Below the pieces are notes generated by a model. That model did not search any database, was not told the DNA's origin, and was given only the letters and a program-made list of their open reading frames with translations. A stretch of DNA of 56,561 nucleotides, taken from Proteus mirabilis ATCC 29906. GTDB taxonomy: Bacteria; Pseudomonadota; Gammaproteobacteria; Enterobacterales; Enterobacteriaceae. Position numbers and translations under genes: made by a program. The stretch covers positions 874,497 through 931,057 of the forward strand of contig NZ_GG668576.1 of NCBI RefSeq assembly GCF_000160755.1. The letters are read 5' to 3'. This document shows, piece after piece, positions 43,906 to 54,299 of the stretch; position 1 is the stretch's first letter, and each line of letters opens with the position of its first letter.

Positions 43906-44358
43906 TTACTGCTGCGGATGTTTGCCGCTGGTTAATCTGACATGGCTTTTACCCGCGGTTTCACGGCGAGAGCGAACTGGTGTCCAATTTAATGCACCAA
44001 TACGAACCAAATAGAATAATCCAGCTAATAAAATTGCGATAAAGACAGCTGCTTCAATAAAGCCTAACCAGCCCACTTCACGTACGGAAACGGCCCAAGC
44101 ATAAAGAAACAGTGCTTCAACATCGAAAATTACGAAAAACATGGCAACTAAATAGAATTTAGCTGACATGCGCAGACGAGCGCTGCCAACGGAATCAAGG
44201 CCAGATTCATAAGGAACATGTTTAGCCCTTGCTTGTGCACGGCCGCCTAAATAGCGGGCACCCAGCAACATGAGCGAACATAACCCCAATGCGCCTATTA
44301 AGAAGACAGCAAATGCCCAATAGTGGGCGATAACTTCGGTGGTCGTAGACATACTCAT
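43906..44358 (-). CDS. nuoA: NADH-quinone oxidoreductase subunit A
   Basis: NuoA is the first gene of the operon and encodes a three-helix membrane subunit at the quinone end. The 150-residue protein (E. coli 147) starts [17 protein letters not shown] and has the conserved loop [40 protein letters not shown] with the acidic residues known to matter for coupling. The long non-coding stretch upstream should contain the nuo promoters. Confidence 0.97.
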   Translation of the reverse strand: MSMSTTTEVIAHYWAFAVFLIGALGLCSLMLLGARYLGGRAQARAKHVPYESGLDSVGSARLRMSAKFYLVAMFFVIFDVEALFLYAWAVSVREVGWLGFIEAAVFIAILLAGLFYLVRIGALNWTPVRSRRETAGKSHVRLTSGKHPQQ

Positions 44359-45015
44359 TGCTTACTCATCAAAGGTGGTGTCAATTAACCAACTCTTATC
44401 CGGCGGTTTACACCACATTTATTAATACGAAAAAAAAGGTAAAACAACAGACTTGCTAATTAAATAAATGATAACAATCTATTTAAACCTTTCTTCTTTT
44501 AAGGAAAACATTGTGATAACTCACTCAGTTTTCCGTCGCTTCTTAACAAATTTAACACTCATTTTTAACACCCAATTACTGGCCAATGCTAAAACGTGTC
44601 AGTCAACCTACAAATTTTCTGCTAACACGCTTAGTCTAACCGATAATTCGATTTTACTACACCAGTATCTCAGGAAAAACCTGACTCTATATAGGCAAAT
44701 GTGCCTTATTTTTTTGATCAAACTCACAAAATAGTCGAAAAAATACATAATCAGTTTAAATTTTATCCAAACTTTAACAAATTAACTTTCCAATAATGTG
44801 GAGAAGGTCAAATATCCGTTTTCATTTGACTATTTATTCCCTGAAAACCTAGACAAACCTTTTATTTGTTAACAATTTCTACAAGCGTGTAACCCATCAC
44901 ACCTGCATACAATTTTTTAACAAAGCGACTGAGCGGGAAAAGAGAGGTGGATCACACTGTGATATACATTAATCTCTATAAATATTAAACCAATGTGACT
45001 ATTTAAAAATAAAGC
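44359..45015 (-). promoter_or_regulatory. long nuo upstream region with TTAAC repeats and a dyad
   Basis: About 650 bases precede nuoA without a convincing gene. E. coli also has a long nuo control region responding to ArcA, NarL, FNR and IHF. Here TTAAC (GTTAA on the nuo strand) occurs at 44543, 44552, 44565, 44774, 44782, 44869 and 44917. This resembles the ArcA repeat unit, although the 11-base periodicity is not exact. A perfect dyad ATCACA-C-TGTGAT lies at 44951-44963. An 88-codon plus-strand frame at 44468-44734 has no good ribosome site or family resemblance. Confidence 0.4.
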
Positions 45016-45059
45016 ATAAAAAAACGGAAACAAATGCGTTTATAGCACCTGTTTCCGTT
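45016..45059 (-). terminator. intrinsic terminator after lrhA
   Basis: AACGGAAACA (45023-45032) and TGTTTCCGTT (45050-45059) form a ten-base perfect stem. On the minus strand it is followed by seven T. It lies 95 bases past the lrhA stop and insulates the nuo control region. Confidence 0.85.
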
Positions 45060-45153
45060 GATTGTGATATATCACTTTATTGTTTCGTTTGACTATTTTT
45101 AACCGTTAATATGGGTTATCCAAATAATCATGATAACAAGATCGCTCTGCGCC

Positions 45154-46071
45154 TTACTCTAAATCTAAAGAATGCGCTTCTTCAACTGAAGTGACAGTAT
45201 AAGGCGTTTTCTTATTTTCGATGGCATTGAATACCGTTAATACAGCTTCGTTTTGCTCATCAAAATTACGATATAACCAGTACTGAGTCTCAGGCAAACG
45301 AGGTAACCCTTCGCTTTCGCCTAATATACGTAAATCAGCATTTTGCATTTCTAATGGACGAGCTGTGATCCCCACTTCGGCATTTACAGCAGCACGAACC
45401 GCAGATAAAGAAGCCGCTTCATACGCAATACGCCATTGAATACCTGCGTCATCTAGTGTATTTGTTGCCAACTGACGGAATGGGTTAGTTTCGTCCATGA
45501 CTACTAAAGGAATAGGCTCATTCATTTGTAATTGGAAATCAGGGGCACAATGCCACAAAACAGGCGCTGTACGTAACGCTGTGCGTGGATGATGTCCAAT
45601 ACGTGCAGTGGTTAATGCTAAGTCGATTTCGTGGTTATCAAGCATAGTCTCAATAAATTGAGAACGCTTAATACGCACATCAACCGCTAAACGTGGATAT
45701 ACTGATGCAATACGATTTAACAAAAATGGTAGTAGTGTATCGACGGAATCATCAGATGCACCAATACGTAACTCACCTTCAGCATCGCTATATGTTAATG
45801 AAGCAGTTGCATCATCATTAGCACGGAGAATTTGACGTGCATAGCCTAATAATTGTAAGCCATGCTCTGTTAACAGTTTATTACGACCATGACGGGCAAA
45901 GAGTTCTCTGCCGACTAATTGCTCTAAACGTTGCATCTGCTGACTGACTGCAGATTGAGTTCGACATACAGCGGCCGCAGCGGCTGCAAAAGTATTCAAA
46001 TCTGCTACAGCAACAAACGTTCTAAGCAGATCGAGGTCGAGATTCATTATCGGACGATTTGCATTAATCAT
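45154..46071 (-). CDS. lrhA: LrhA/HexA, LysR-type regulator
   Basis: The 305-residue LysR-family protein begins [42 protein letters not shown], a winged helix-turn-helix almost identical to E. coli LrhA (312 residues). A LysR effector domain follows (about 95-290). LrhA and HexA repress flagellar master genes and other surface traits, and E. coli LrhA activates its own gene. In E. coli lrhA is itself under Rcs control; the rcs genes are in this window. The C-terminus differs from E. coli. It sits between nuo and alaA as in E. coli. Confidence 0.93.
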   Translation of the reverse strand: MINANRPIMNLDLDLLRTFVAVADLNTFAAAAAAVCRTQSAVSQQMQRLEQLVGRELFARHGRNKLLTEHGLQLLGYARQILRANDDATASLTYSDAEGELRIGASDDSVDTLLPFLLNRIASVYPRLAVDVRIKRSQFIETMLDNHEIDLALTTARIGHHPRTALRTAPVLWHCAPDFQLQMNEPIPLVVMDETNPFRQLATNTLDDAGIQWRIAYEAASLSAVRAAVNAEVGITARPLEMQNADLRILGESEGLPRLPETQYWLYRNFDEQNEAVLTVFNAIENKKTPYTVTSVEEAHSLDLE

Positions 46072-46913
46072 TGTTTATTCTTCACTTATTTTTGATTTTT
46101 AAATTACATATACCTGGTGTTTTTTATCAAAAGTCTAAATTGGACTTCCGATTCAGACAGTACCTTACTCTGAAAAAGAGAGCAAAGACATACTGAATAC
46201 TTTACATTTGTTTGTTGTCGTTTACACCTCCTAGTTCGCAAGCAACTGCATTTTTTTGTAACAAATTAAATTTTATTATCATTCTAAGGATCTACAAGAA
46301 AGAACTGTATACCATCATTACAAGTTAGATGTAGATCATACAATGCTCTCTAGGAATACATAAATTTTAACATTTTTAAAATAATTTAAATTACCTTAAC
46401 TGTGTATGCTATTTTAAGTATCCACCCTTATAAAATATATTTAAGATTTCAATTTAATTTATATAAAAACTATTTGATTGATATGAATAAAAATAGATTT
46501 AACCATATTATTTGAAAATTTAATATATTAAGTAAGATAATACAAATCCGATAAAATTATTCAATAATTGATTATGCAACATCTTATCAACGTCCCTCTC
46601 ACATCTGGTTATTGTTAAAAAACGCACTAAAAACCCTCTCTTCACCAGCATAATGTTTTTGATTTTTATTCAAAATGAGAATATACCACCAGATTAAGTG
46701 ATACTTTCAGTCATCAAAATAAGTTCTTTAGAATAAACTGACCTTTTACACCAAAAATTATCTAGCATCTTCAAAAGTTTGTAGTGTAAGAGTAGAGTGA
46801 TAGAACAGTTAATTTGCTGGGACAGCCTTTTCATTTATATCTTTCCGAGATGTGTATGAGAAATATAAATGTCGCTATGTAGATAAAGTCATACCCGATT
46901 AGGTAAACGTGCT
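46072..46913. promoter_or_regulatory. 842-base lrhA-alaA divergent control region
   Basis: There is no convincing gene here. The stretch is extremely AT-rich, most so at 46371-46560, and would be a good H-NS target. A 17-base near-perfect dyad at 46131-46147 (AAGTC, seven bases, GACTT) lies 60-76 bases before lrhA and could be a LysR-type operator. On the other side an AGGT ribosome site precedes alaA. A long lrhA leader, as in E. coli, or a small RNA could be encoded, but I see no clear terminator for one. Confidence 0.5.
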
Positions 46914-48128
46914 ATGAATCAAATAAAAAAATCAAGTAAACTCGACCATGTTTGTTATGACATTCGAGGACCGGTTTTGCAAGAAGCAAAACGTCTGGAA
47001 GAAGAAGGCAATAAAGTATTAAAACTCAATATTGGTAACCCAGCACCTTTCGGTTTTGAAGCGCCAGATGAAATCTTAGTAGATGTTATTCGTAACCTAC
47101 CTAGCTCTCAAGGCTATAGCGACTCTAAAGGGCTTTTTTCAGCACGTAAAGCCATCATGCAACATTACCAAGCCCGTGATATGCGTGATGTAACTGTTGA
47201 AGATATCTATATTGGTAACGGTGTTTCAGAGCTTATCGTACAAGCTATGCAAGCATTATTAAATGATGGCGATGAAATGCTAGTTCCAGCGCCTGATTAC
47301 CCATTATGGACCGCTGCAGTTTCTCTTTCTGGGGGTAATGCTGTTCATTATATGTGTGATGAGCAACAAGGTTGGTTTCCTGATTTAGATGATATCCGTC
47401 GTAAAATCTCCCCCAGAACGCGCGGTATTGTGATTATAAACCCTAACAATCCAACCGGCGCGGTATATAGCAAAGAGATTTTGCTGGAAATTGTTGAAAT
47501 TGCCCGTCAACACAATTTGATTATTTTTGCTGACGAAATTTATGACAAAATTCTTTATGATGATGCCCAACATCACTCTATCGCCGCAATGGCACCTGAT
47601 TTATTAACTGTTACCTTTAACGGTTTATCAAAAACCTATCGCGTCGCAGGATTCCGCCAAGGTTGGATGGTACTTAATGGCCCGAAAAAACAAGCAAAAG
47701 GCTATATTGAAGGCTTAAATATGCTGGCATCTATGCGCTTATGTGCCAACGTGCCGATGCAACACGCGATCCAAACGGCATTGGGTGGCTATCAAAGTAT
47801 CAGTGAATTTATTCTACCTGGAGGCCGTTTATACGAGCAACGCAACCGCGCATGGGAGCTTATCAATCAAATCCCAGGGGTTTCTTGCGTTAAACCAATG
47901 GGAGCGTTGTATATGTTCCCTAAAATAGACTTAAATCGTTATAGTATTAAAGATGACCAAAAAATGATCCTCGATTTACTATTACAAGAAAAAGTCTTAT
48001 TAGTGCAAGGTACTGCATTTAACTGGCCTCACCCTGATCATTTCCGTATTGTGACACTCCCTCGTGAGAATGATTTAGAGATGGCGATTCAAAAATTCGG
48101 TCGTTTTATTGTCGGCTACCATCAATAG
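46914..48128 (+). CDS. alaA: AlaA, glutamate-pyruvate aminotransferase
   Basis: AlaA makes alanine from pyruvate and glutamate using PLP. The 404-residue protein (E. coli 405) is a class I aminotransferase. Visible features are NIGNPAPFGFEAPDEI, the GNGVSELI binding turn, NPNNPTGAVYSKE, the PLP phosphate-contact FADEIYDKILYD and the Schiff-base lysine in FNGLSKTYRVAGFRQGW. An AGGT ribosome site lies nine bases before the ATG. It is divergent from lrhA and followed by a strong terminator. Confidence 0.96.
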   Translation: MNQIKKSSKLDHVCYDIRGPVLQEAKRLEEEGNKVLKLNIGNPAPFGFEAPDEILVDVIRNLPSSQGYSDSKGLFSARKAIMQHYQARDMRDVTVEDIYIGNGVSELIVQAMQALLNDGDEMLVPAPDYPLWTAAVSLSGGNAVHYMCDEQQGWFPDLDDIRRKISPRTRGIVIINPNNPTGAVYSKEILLEIVEIARQHNLIIFADEIYDKILYDDAQHHSIAAMAPDLLTVTFNGLSKTYRVAGFRQGWMVLNGPKKQAKGYIEGLNMLASMRLCANVPMQHAIQTALGGYQSISEFILPGGRLYEQRNRAWELINQIPGVSCVKPMGALYMFPKIDLNRYSIKDDQKMILDLLLQEKVLLVQGTAFNWPHPDHFRIVTLPRENDLEMAIQKFGRFIVGYHQ

Positions 48129-48145
48129 TTATTAATAAAGATAAA

Positions 48146-48179
48146 ACGCAATATCACTGAGGTTATATTGCGTTTTTTT
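48146..48179 (+). terminator. intrinsic terminator after alaA
   Basis: ACGCAATAT and ATATTGCGT form a nine-base stem with a ten-base loop, continuing into a T-run to 48179. It lies 17 bases past the alaA stop. Confidence 0.9.
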
Positions 48180-48258
48180 ATTTTCTTACTGATCACCGTT
48201 TACATCTAGTGTCTATCCACTCACAATAATCTCTTCAATCACGCTATTGGGAGATATT

Positions 48259-48840
48259 ATGAGTTACTTTTTTGCCCACCTTTCTCGTTTAAAGCTAATT
48301 ACACGCTGGCCTCTGATGCGTAATATTCGCCAAGAAAATGTCTCTGAGCATAGTTTACAAGTGGCTTTTGTTGCCCATGCATTAGCGGTGATTAAAAATC
48401 GTAAATTTGATGGCAATGTCAACGCTGAGCGTATTGCACTACAAGCAATGTATCATGATGCCAGTGAGGTTATCACCGGTGATATGCCAACTCCTATTAA
48501 ATACCACAATCCACAAATTGCTCATGAATATAAAAAAATAGAAAAATATGCTCAGCAAAAATTGATTGAAATGTTACCCGAAGAGTTACAAGAAGATTTT
48601 CGCCCTCTTATCGATGAGCAATTACATAGTGAGGAAGAAACTTTTATTGTCAAACAAGCTGATAGTTTATGTGCCTATTTAAAATGCCTTGAAGAGTTAG
48701 CTGCGGGTAATAGCGAATTTAATTTGGCCAAAAATCGTTTAGAAAAAACGTTAGCAGAAAGACATAGCCCTGAGATGGACTATTTTATGAAAGTATTTGT
48801 ACCAGGCTTTAGTTTATCCCTAGATGAGATCAGTGAGTAA
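48259..48840 (+). CDS. yfbR: YfbR, 5'-deoxynucleotidase
   Basis: YfbR is an HD-domain phosphohydrolase that dephosphorylates deoxyribonucleoside 5'-monophosphates. The protein has 193 residues from [14 protein letters not shown] (E. coli 199). Metal ligands are visible as His in VSEHSLQVA, the HD pair in [13 protein letters not shown] and a later Asp in [16 protein letters not shown]. The frame extends four codons to a TTG, but GGGAG lies five bases before the ATG at 48259, which I take as the start. It is convergent with yfbS. Confidence 0.95.
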   Translation: MSYFFAHLSRLKLITRWPLMRNIRQENVSEHSLQVAFVAHALAVIKNRKFDGNVNAERIALQAMYHDASEVITGDMPTPIKYHNPQIAHEYKKIEKYAQQKLIEMLPEELQEDFRPLIDEQLHSEEETFIVKQADSLCAYLKCLEELAAGNSEFNLAKNRLEKTLAERHSPEMDYFMKVFVPGFSLSLDEISE

Positions 48841-48845
48841 GTCGC

Positions 48846-48886
48846 AAAAACGCCGTTTATAATAAATGAAACTAAACGGCGTTTTT
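48846..48886. terminator. bidirectional terminator between yfbR and yfbS
   Basis: AAAAACGCCGTTTA and TAAACGGCGTTTTT form a 14-base perfect stem with a 13-base loop. It carries A and T runs on both edges, between the convergent genes. Confidence 0.9.
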
Positions 48887-48901
48887 ACAAAAGATAACCG
48901 A

Positions 48902-50731
48902 TTAAAATGGGAATAATAGCGGTATTAAGAAAACGCTAATCAACATCACAATAATGGTAAAAGGCACCCCTATTTTAATAAAATCAGCAAATTTATAACC
49001 ACCAGGCTCAAGGATCAGGGTATTAACCGGGGATGATACAGGTGTCATAAACGCCGCCGATGCAGCAACACCAATAACCATTGCAAAAGGTAACGGAGAG
49101 ACATTCATTTGATGGGCCGCTGCTATTGCAATCGGTGCCATTAACACCGCCGTTGCCGTATTAGAGATAAATAAACCAATAGTGGCACAAAGTACAAATA
49201 AACAGACTAACATAACCTGTGGCCCAGCATTCCCTGCTACATCCATAAGTCCATTAACGATAAGCTCGATACCCCCAGTTTTTTGCAATGCAGCCGCAAA
49301 AGGCATCATCCCGACAATCAAGATAATACTTGGCCAATGAATAGAACGATAAGCACTTTCCATATCTATACAGCGAAATTTTCCCATCAATAAGCAAGCA
49401 ATTAACGCGGCAATAAAGTTAGGTACTTCATTGGTCACCATTAATGCAACCATTAATGCTAATGAAAAAAGTGCATGTGGTGCTTGCGATGAGGCCGGTG
49501 CAACAGTATCAATTTCAGCCGCTAAATTTAATACAATAAAATTACGCGGTTTTGTCGAAAGTATACGAATTAATTTCCAATCACCAATAACCAGTAACAC
49601 ATCTCCTAGACGTAATGGCTCATCAACAATTTTCCCCGGTAAAGCACTCCCTTCACGGCGAATAGCCACAACGTTTAGCCCATAACGTGTACGGAATTTG
49701 ATTTCTCTTAATGATTTTCCTAATAATTCTGAGTCAGGGTTCATAGAGACTTCTGCTAATCCCACATCACGAGATTGCTCAGAAAAATACTCTCCACGTA
49801 ACACCATCGGCTCTAACATTTGTTCACGACAGAACTCTCGTAAATCTACCTCACTTGCTGACATATCCACTAATAGGACATCTCGCTCTCTTAATTCAGT
49901 GCCTCCTGTCGCACTGACCATAACACGCCGAAAACGCCTCCAGCGTTCAATACCGACAACGTTTGCTCCATAGCGAGAGCGTAAATGTAATTCATCTAGA
50001 GAGTGACCAATCAGTGGTGAACCTTTACGTATGGCTAAGCGACGTGCACGCCCTGCTAATTGGTAATCACGGATAAGATCACGAAAAGTACGACGATAAA
50101 CCTCTTTTTGCTTACCCCCTTCACTTGAACCTAACCAACGACGTACCACCAGCATATATAACACACCCGCAACTAATACAGCGATCCCTATTGGGGTAAT
50201 AGAGAAAAACTGAAAACTGGGTAGCCCTTCCCTAACTAATTCACTATTAACCACCATATTAGGCGGTGTCGCAACTAGGGTCATTAAACCACTAATTAAC
50301 CCCGCAAAGCCAAGAGGCATCATTAATCGACTAGGAGAAGTTTTCATCCGTGCCGCCACACTGAGCACCACAGGAATAAAAATAGCCACCACCCCTGTCG
50401 AGCTCATAAAAGCCCCTAAACTTGCAACACAGATCATTAATAGCACCAGCATTTTTACTTCACTACTACCCGCAACTCGTACTAGCCAATCTCCCATTTG
50501 ATATGCCACACCTGTTCTTACTAATCCTTCCCCAATAACAAAAAGGGCCGCAATCAGTAATACGTTCGGATCGCTAAATCCTACCGTGGCTTCATTTAAT
50601 GAGAGAGTGCCGCTAAGAACAAAAGCGACGATGACAAGTAAAGCGACCACATCCATGCGGATTTTGTTGGTCGTAAAAAGGACAATAGCTATCAATAGCA
50701 GGCTTAAAACCCATAATAATTCGCTATTCAA
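48902..50731 (-). CDS. yfbS: YfbS, SLC13-family transporter with two RCK_C domains
   Basis: The 609-residue inner-membrane protein (E. coli YfbS about 610) belongs to the divalent anion:sodium symporter group. Two blocks of hydrophobic helices flank two cytoplasmic TrkA-C/RCK_C domains (about 205-285 and 300-385). The signatures [17 protein letters not shown] and [20 protein letters not shown] carry the paired substrate/ion loops. The substrate is unknown. The start is probably the TTG at 50731, because GAGG lies five bases upstream and the following residues [11 protein letters not shown] match E. coli. An upstream TTG at 50749 is less likely. Confidence 0.9.
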   Translation of the reverse strand: MNSELLWVLSLLLIAIVLFTTNKIRMDVVALLVIVAFVLSGTLSLNEATVGFSDPNVLLIAALFVIGEGLVRTGVAYQMGDWLVRVAGSSEVKMLVLLMICVASLGAFMSSTGVVAIFIPVVLSVAARMKTSPSRLMMPLGFAGLISGLMTLVATPPNMVVNSELVREGLPSFQFFSITPIGIAVLVAGVLYMLVVRRWLGSSEGGKQKEVYRRTFRDLIRDYQLAGRARRLAIRKGSPLIGHSLDELHLRSRYGANVVGIERWRRFRRVMVSATGGTELRERDVLLVDMSASEVDLREFCREQMLEPMVLRGEYFSEQSRDVGLAEVSMNPDSELLGKSLREIKFRTRYGLNVVAIRREGSALPGKIVDEPLRLGDVLLVIGDWKLIRILSTKPRNFIVLNLAAEIDTVAPASSQAPHALFSLALMVALMVTNEVPNFIAALIACLLMGKFRCIDMESAYRSIHWPSIILIVGMMPFAAALQKTGGIELIVNGLMDVAGNAGPQVMLVCLFVLCATIGLFISNTATAVLMAPIAIAAAHQMNVSPLPFAMVIGVAASAAFMTPVSSPVNTLILEPGGYKFADFIKIGVPFTIIVMLISVFLIPLLFPF

Positions 50732-50840
50732 AATGGCCTCGATCAGCAATAAGTGAAAACAGATTAATACGTCAATTCACTGCATTGATAAGTAGACCAT
50801 TTTTACCAATATAAATCTCGTTATATGATCAAATAAATGA

Positions 50841-51503
50841 TTAACATTTATGCTTAATAACGACTTGCTGATTTTCTTTGTCAATTTGTAAATCATTTAA
50901 TGAATCAATGATTAAATCAATTTCATTACGACGAGGAAGGGAAATCGGAGCATGTACGGCAATAACCTGACACCCGGCATCTAAACCAGAATAAATACCT
51001 GCAGCAGCATCTTCAAAAACCACACACTCTTTGGGAGCTAAGCCTAATTTTTTTGCCCCTAAAAGATAAGGCTCAGGGTTGGGTTTCCCTTGAGTGATAC
51101 ATTCTGCCGTCACCCAATGTTTAGGCTCAGGAATACCTGTAACTGACTGACGAGTAGAGGCAATTGGTACTGTGCCTGAGGTGACAATTGCCCAAGGGAT
51201 CGCTAAGTCGTTTAAGCGATTAATGAGTTCGATAGCCCCCGGAAGAGGGGCTAATCCTTCTGTTTGTGTCGCTTCTAACTTTTCTAGCCAACGAAAAGTC
51301 TCTTCAATCTGTGCTTGCGTAGCATTAGGCATAAAATGGCGAATCGACTCAATGGCCGGCTTTCCATGGATATAGTTATTAATTTCTTGTGTTGATACCC
51401 CTACTCGCTCACCAAATAGTGCCCAACAGTATTCAACAACAGGCAATGAATCAACTAATGTACCATCTAAATCAAAAAGAAAGCCTTTACAGGTGATTGT
51501 CAT
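50841..51503 (-). CDS. hxpA: HxpA (YfbT), HAD-family hexitol/sugar phosphatase
   Basis: The 220-residue protein (E. coli YfbT 216) is a haloacid-dehalogenase-like phosphatase. Motif I is FLFDLDGTLVDS with the nucleophile Asp, motif II the Ser/Thr in IVTSGTVPIA, motif III the Lys in TQGKPNPEPYLLGAKKLG, and motif IV the acidic pair in VVFEDAAAGI. The C1-type cap lies after motif I. In E. coli it acts on hexitol phosphates and related sugar phosphates. It is followed by yfbS after about 110 bases, so the two are probably separate units. Confidence 0.92.
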   Translation of the reverse strand: MTITCKGFLFDLDGTLVDSLPVVEYCWALFGERVGVSTQEINNYIHGKPAIESIRHFMPNATQAQIEETFRWLEKLEATQTEGLAPLPGAIELINRLNDLAIPWAIVTSGTVPIASTRQSVTGIPEPKHWVTAECITQGKPNPEPYLLGAKKLGLAPKECVVFEDAAAGIYSGLDAGCQVIAVHAPISLPRRNEIDLIIDSLNDLQIDKENQQVVIKHKC

Positions 51504-51537
51504 ATTTTATGCCTACCTTATCGTGATGCGTTAATAA

Positions 51538-52032
51538 TTACGCATTCAGTATTTGTTGGATCTCAACACTGCTTAGGTGATATTGACGTGGACAGGCTAA
51601 CCAAACAGCCAGCATTCTTTGGTATTTCTCCCACATAGGCGTTTGAGAGTTAAAACCATGACTACCACTATCAAAATGCGTATATCGCCCTTCAGTATTG
51701 ACCATAAAGCGTACATAGCTAAGATAACGAGATTCTGTTGCTGCATCAAAGCCCATAAATGCCACTCGACGAGCATCCGGCATTTCTGGTGATTTTAAAT
51801 TTTCTCGAGAAACTTGCAATGCATGGTACATTTCCATGATGTTAATAATGGTTCGGCAGGTCTCTTCTGACATCTCATCAAAATCGCGGTCTAATTCACG
51901 TAATTGTAATCCATAACCACGTTCAATAATTGTCTGATAGCGACGATAACGTTCAGCGTTATCAGGATCCATCATAGTCATCATTTTATATTGATTAGAG
52001 AGGATCAAGCGTTGTGCGTGTGTCATTTCCAT
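51538..52032 (-). CDS. yfbU: YfbU-family protein
   Basis: The protein has 164 residues from [18 protein letters not shown], the same as E. coli YfbU, and belongs to a conserved all-helical family of unknown function. The family segments [48 protein letters not shown] and [14 protein letters not shown] are intact. GGAG lies eight bases before the chosen ATG and five before an ATG one codon upstream; I followed E. coli. It lies 34 bases upstream of hxpA, so the two may be co-transcribed. Confidence 0.92.
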   Translation of the reverse strand: MEMTHAQRLILSNQYKMMTMMDPDNAERYRRYQTIIERGYGLQLRELDRDFDEMSEETCRTIINIMEMYHALQVSRENLKSPEMPDARRVAFMGFDAATESRYLSYVRFMVNTEGRYTHFDSGSHGFNSQTPMWEKYQRMLAVWLACPRQYHLSSVEIQQILNA

Positions 52033-52172
52033 CATTAATTCTCCAAAGAAATTATTGAAGAGAGCATGGCATTAATCAAAACACTTGAGTAGTGCTAACA
52101 ACACGTTTTTTGATCTAAACAGGGGTAATTTTAATCCATTAAATAACCCATGAAGAGGGTAGAACAAATGTT

Positions 52173-52628
52173 CTACACATCATCAAGAAAAGAGCGATCA
52201 AGTTGCTTAAAAGCACGTTTAAGCAAATGCGCTAATGAGAGATAGGTTGGCGTCTTTTCTACTGGGGCTAATGCAATACCCGCTTGCTCAAATTTTTCAC
52301 GAATTTCATAAAACCAATTGAGTAACACAGCGGGTAATGGCGTTGCAGCGCGTTTTCCTAACCACCATAATCCTTGCATTGGCAGGCTACAGGCAAAAAG
52401 TGCAGTAGTGATCGCCGGCCCCAAATCGCCACCTAATGCAATTTGCCAGGTTAATGTAAAAATAGCGATAGGAGGCATATAACGTATGCCAAAACGCGTT
52501 GCTTTTATCATTCTATTTTCAGGAAAAACTGGGGCTAATTGCTTCTCAACCGGCCAGGTTTTTAGATACTCGTTCCCTAGGCGTAACTTTTTGAAGAAAC
52601 CTGGGGGAGTCACTGTCGGTTCGTTCAT
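52173..52628 (-). CDS. yfbV: YfbV, UPF0208 membrane protein
   Basis: The protein has 151 residues from [16 protein letters not shown], the same length as E. coli YfbV. Two hydrophobic segments (about 48-65 and 70-88, [12 protein letters not shown] and [15 protein letters not shown]) are joined by a short turn, with a soluble C-terminal half. E. coli YfbV has been linked to Ter macrodomain insulation; I have no sequence evidence for that here. GAGG five bases before the ATG at 52628 decides the start over a TTG 15 bases upstream. It is divergent from ackA. Confidence 0.92.
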
Positions 52629-52643
52629 AATGACCTCAATCAA

Positions 52644-53019
52644 TTTTTTCTATAACTTTTAAAAAACATCTATAAAGAATAAAAATCTTTTAGTAGAATT
52701 AAGTACATTTTGTCTTTGTTGCCTTTACTCTGTATCCTGTGCTCATTCTAAAGGTTTGTGGCAATAAAGCGCTATATTTTGTTTGCCGGCGTGATTTTCA
52801 ACCCTTTTCGCCGATTTTCGGGCAAAAACTTTGGGGTGAATAAAAATCGTCCAATTGATGATTGGCAACTATAATTAGCATCAAGTTTTTTACCCTAAGC
52901 ATGATGCGTATCATTAATGTCATCATAGTAATGCGATAGGCTTTTATGAGTGACGTTTTATTAACCATCGTCTTTATAATATAAAAGACACTACGACAAC
53001 AAGATAAATAGGTAATTCC
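52644..53019 (+). promoter_or_regulatory. ackA promoter region with FNR/CRP-like site
   Basis: The 376-base divergent region before ackA holds ATGATGCGTATCAT at 52901-52914, which matches the FNR consensus TTGAT-N4-ATCAA at all but the outermost bases. A TATAAT at 52975-52980 lies about 40 bases before the ackA start, with only a poor -35 (TGAC at 52951). Anaerobic control of ackA-pta would make sense, but binding is inferred. I see no gene in the rest of the interval. Confidence 0.45.
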
Positions 53020-54222
53020 ATGTCAAGTAAGCTGGTGCTGGTACTGAACTGCGGTAGTTCTTCTCTTAAGTTTGCAATTATTAACCCAGAAAATGGTGAA
53101 GAATTCCTTTCAGGCTTGGCTGAGTGCTTCAACCTTCCTGAAGCCCGCCTGAAGTGGAAAATGGATGGTCAGAAACATGAAGCGGCTTTAGGCGCTGGTG
53201 CTGCCCACAGCGAAGCATTAAACTTTATTGTTAATACTATTCTGGCTGAAAAACCAGAACTTTCACAACAAATCGCAGCAATTGGTCATCGTATTGTTCA
53301 CGGTGGCGAGAAATTTACTAAATCTGTCGTCATTACTGACGAAGTCATCAAAGGTATTGAGGCGGCTATTCCATTTGCCCCATTACATAACCCAGCTCAC
53401 CTTATTGGTATTGAAGAAGCGCGTAAAGCCTTCCCTCATTTAATTAATAAAATGGTGGCAGTATTTGACACTGCATTCCACCAAACAATGCCAGAAGAAG
53501 CTTATCTGTATGCTCTGCCATACAGCTTATATAAAGATCACAGCATCCGCCGTTACGGTGCTCACGGAACTAGCCATTTCTTTGTTTCCCGTGAAGCAGC
53601 TAAAATGTTAAATAAACCTGTTGATGAACTGAACGTAATCACTTGCCATTTAGGTAATGGTGGTTCTGTTTCTGCTATTGTTAACGGTAAATGTGTTGAT
53701 ACTTCTATGGGTTTAACACCATTAGAAGGTTTAGTCATGGGTACTCGTAGTGGTGATATCGATCCTGCTATCGTGTTCCATTTACATGATACTTTAGGTA
53801 TGAGCGTTGAAGATATTAATAAACTGCTCACTAAAGAATCTGGTTTATTAGGTTTAACGGAAGTTACTAGTGACTGCCGTTATGTTGAAGATAACTACGA
53901 AACAAAAGCTGATGCTAAACGTGCAATGGACGTTTACTGCCATCGCTTAGCGAAATACATCGGTTCTTATTGTGCACTGATGGAAGGTCGTTTAGATGCC
54001 ATTATCTTCACTGGTGGTATCGGTGAAAATGCAGCAATGGTTCGTGAATTATCACTGAAAAAACTCGCTCTATTAGGTTTTGAAGTTGATCATCAGCGTA
54101 ACTTAGATGCACGTTTCGGTAAATCAGGCACCATCACTACCGATAACAGCCGTCTTGCTGTTGTTATCCCAACTAACGAAGAGTTAGTTATCGCTCAGGA
54201 TGCTAGCCGCCTGACCGCTTAA
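53020..54222 (+). CDS. ackA: AckA, acetate kinase
   Basis: AckA converts acetyl phosphate and ADP to acetate and ATP. The 400-residue protein is the same length as E. coli. It is a member of the ASKHA fold; visible motifs are [15 protein letters not shown] (phosphate 1), [33 protein letters not shown] with the catalytic Asp, [24 protein letters not shown] and [14 protein letters not shown] (adenosine). It lies 77 bases upstream of pta, and the gap holds a hairpin. It sets acetyl-phosphate levels, which can feed response regulators such as RcsB. Confidence 0.98.
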   Translation: MSSKLVLVLNCGSSSLKFAIINPENGEEFLSGLAECFNLPEARLKWKMDGQKHEAALGAGAAHSEALNFIVNTILAEKPELSQQIAAIGHRIVHGGEKFTKSVVITDEVIKGIEAAIPFAPLHNPAHLIGIEEARKAFPHLINKMVAVFDTAFHQTMPEEAYLYALPYSLYKDHSIRRYGAHGTSHFFVSREAAKMLNKPVDELNVITCHLGNGGSVSAIVNGKCVDTSMGLTPLEGLVMGTRSGDIDPAIVFHLHDTLGMSVEDINKLLTKESGLLGLTEVTSDCRYVEDNYETKADAKRAMDVYCHRLAKYIGSYCALMEGRLDAIIFTGGIGENAAMVRELSLKKLALLGFEVDHQRNLDARFGKSGTITTDNSRLAVVIPTNEELVIAQDASRLTA

Positions 54223-54232
54223 GTTTTTTGAT

Positions 54233-54259
54233 GTACTGCCAGTGTTATGCTGGCAGTAC
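54233..54259 (+). repeat. intercistronic hairpin between ackA and pta
   Basis: GTACTGCCAG and CTGGCAGTAC form a ten-base perfect stem with a seven-base loop. It starts ten bases past the ackA stop and ends 40 bases before the pta start. No T-run follows (TGTTTCACA), so it is more likely a processing, stability or partial-attenuation element than a full terminator. Confidence 0.7.
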
Positions 54260-54299
54260 TGTTTCACATAACGAGCAACCGATATTTAAAGAGGTTTCC

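Noticed and set aside
44468-44734. 88-codon plus-strand open frame in the nuo control region
   Set aside because: No ribosome site of note, no recognisable family, composition like the surrounding non-coding AT-rich sequence, and it lies over the expected nuo promoter.
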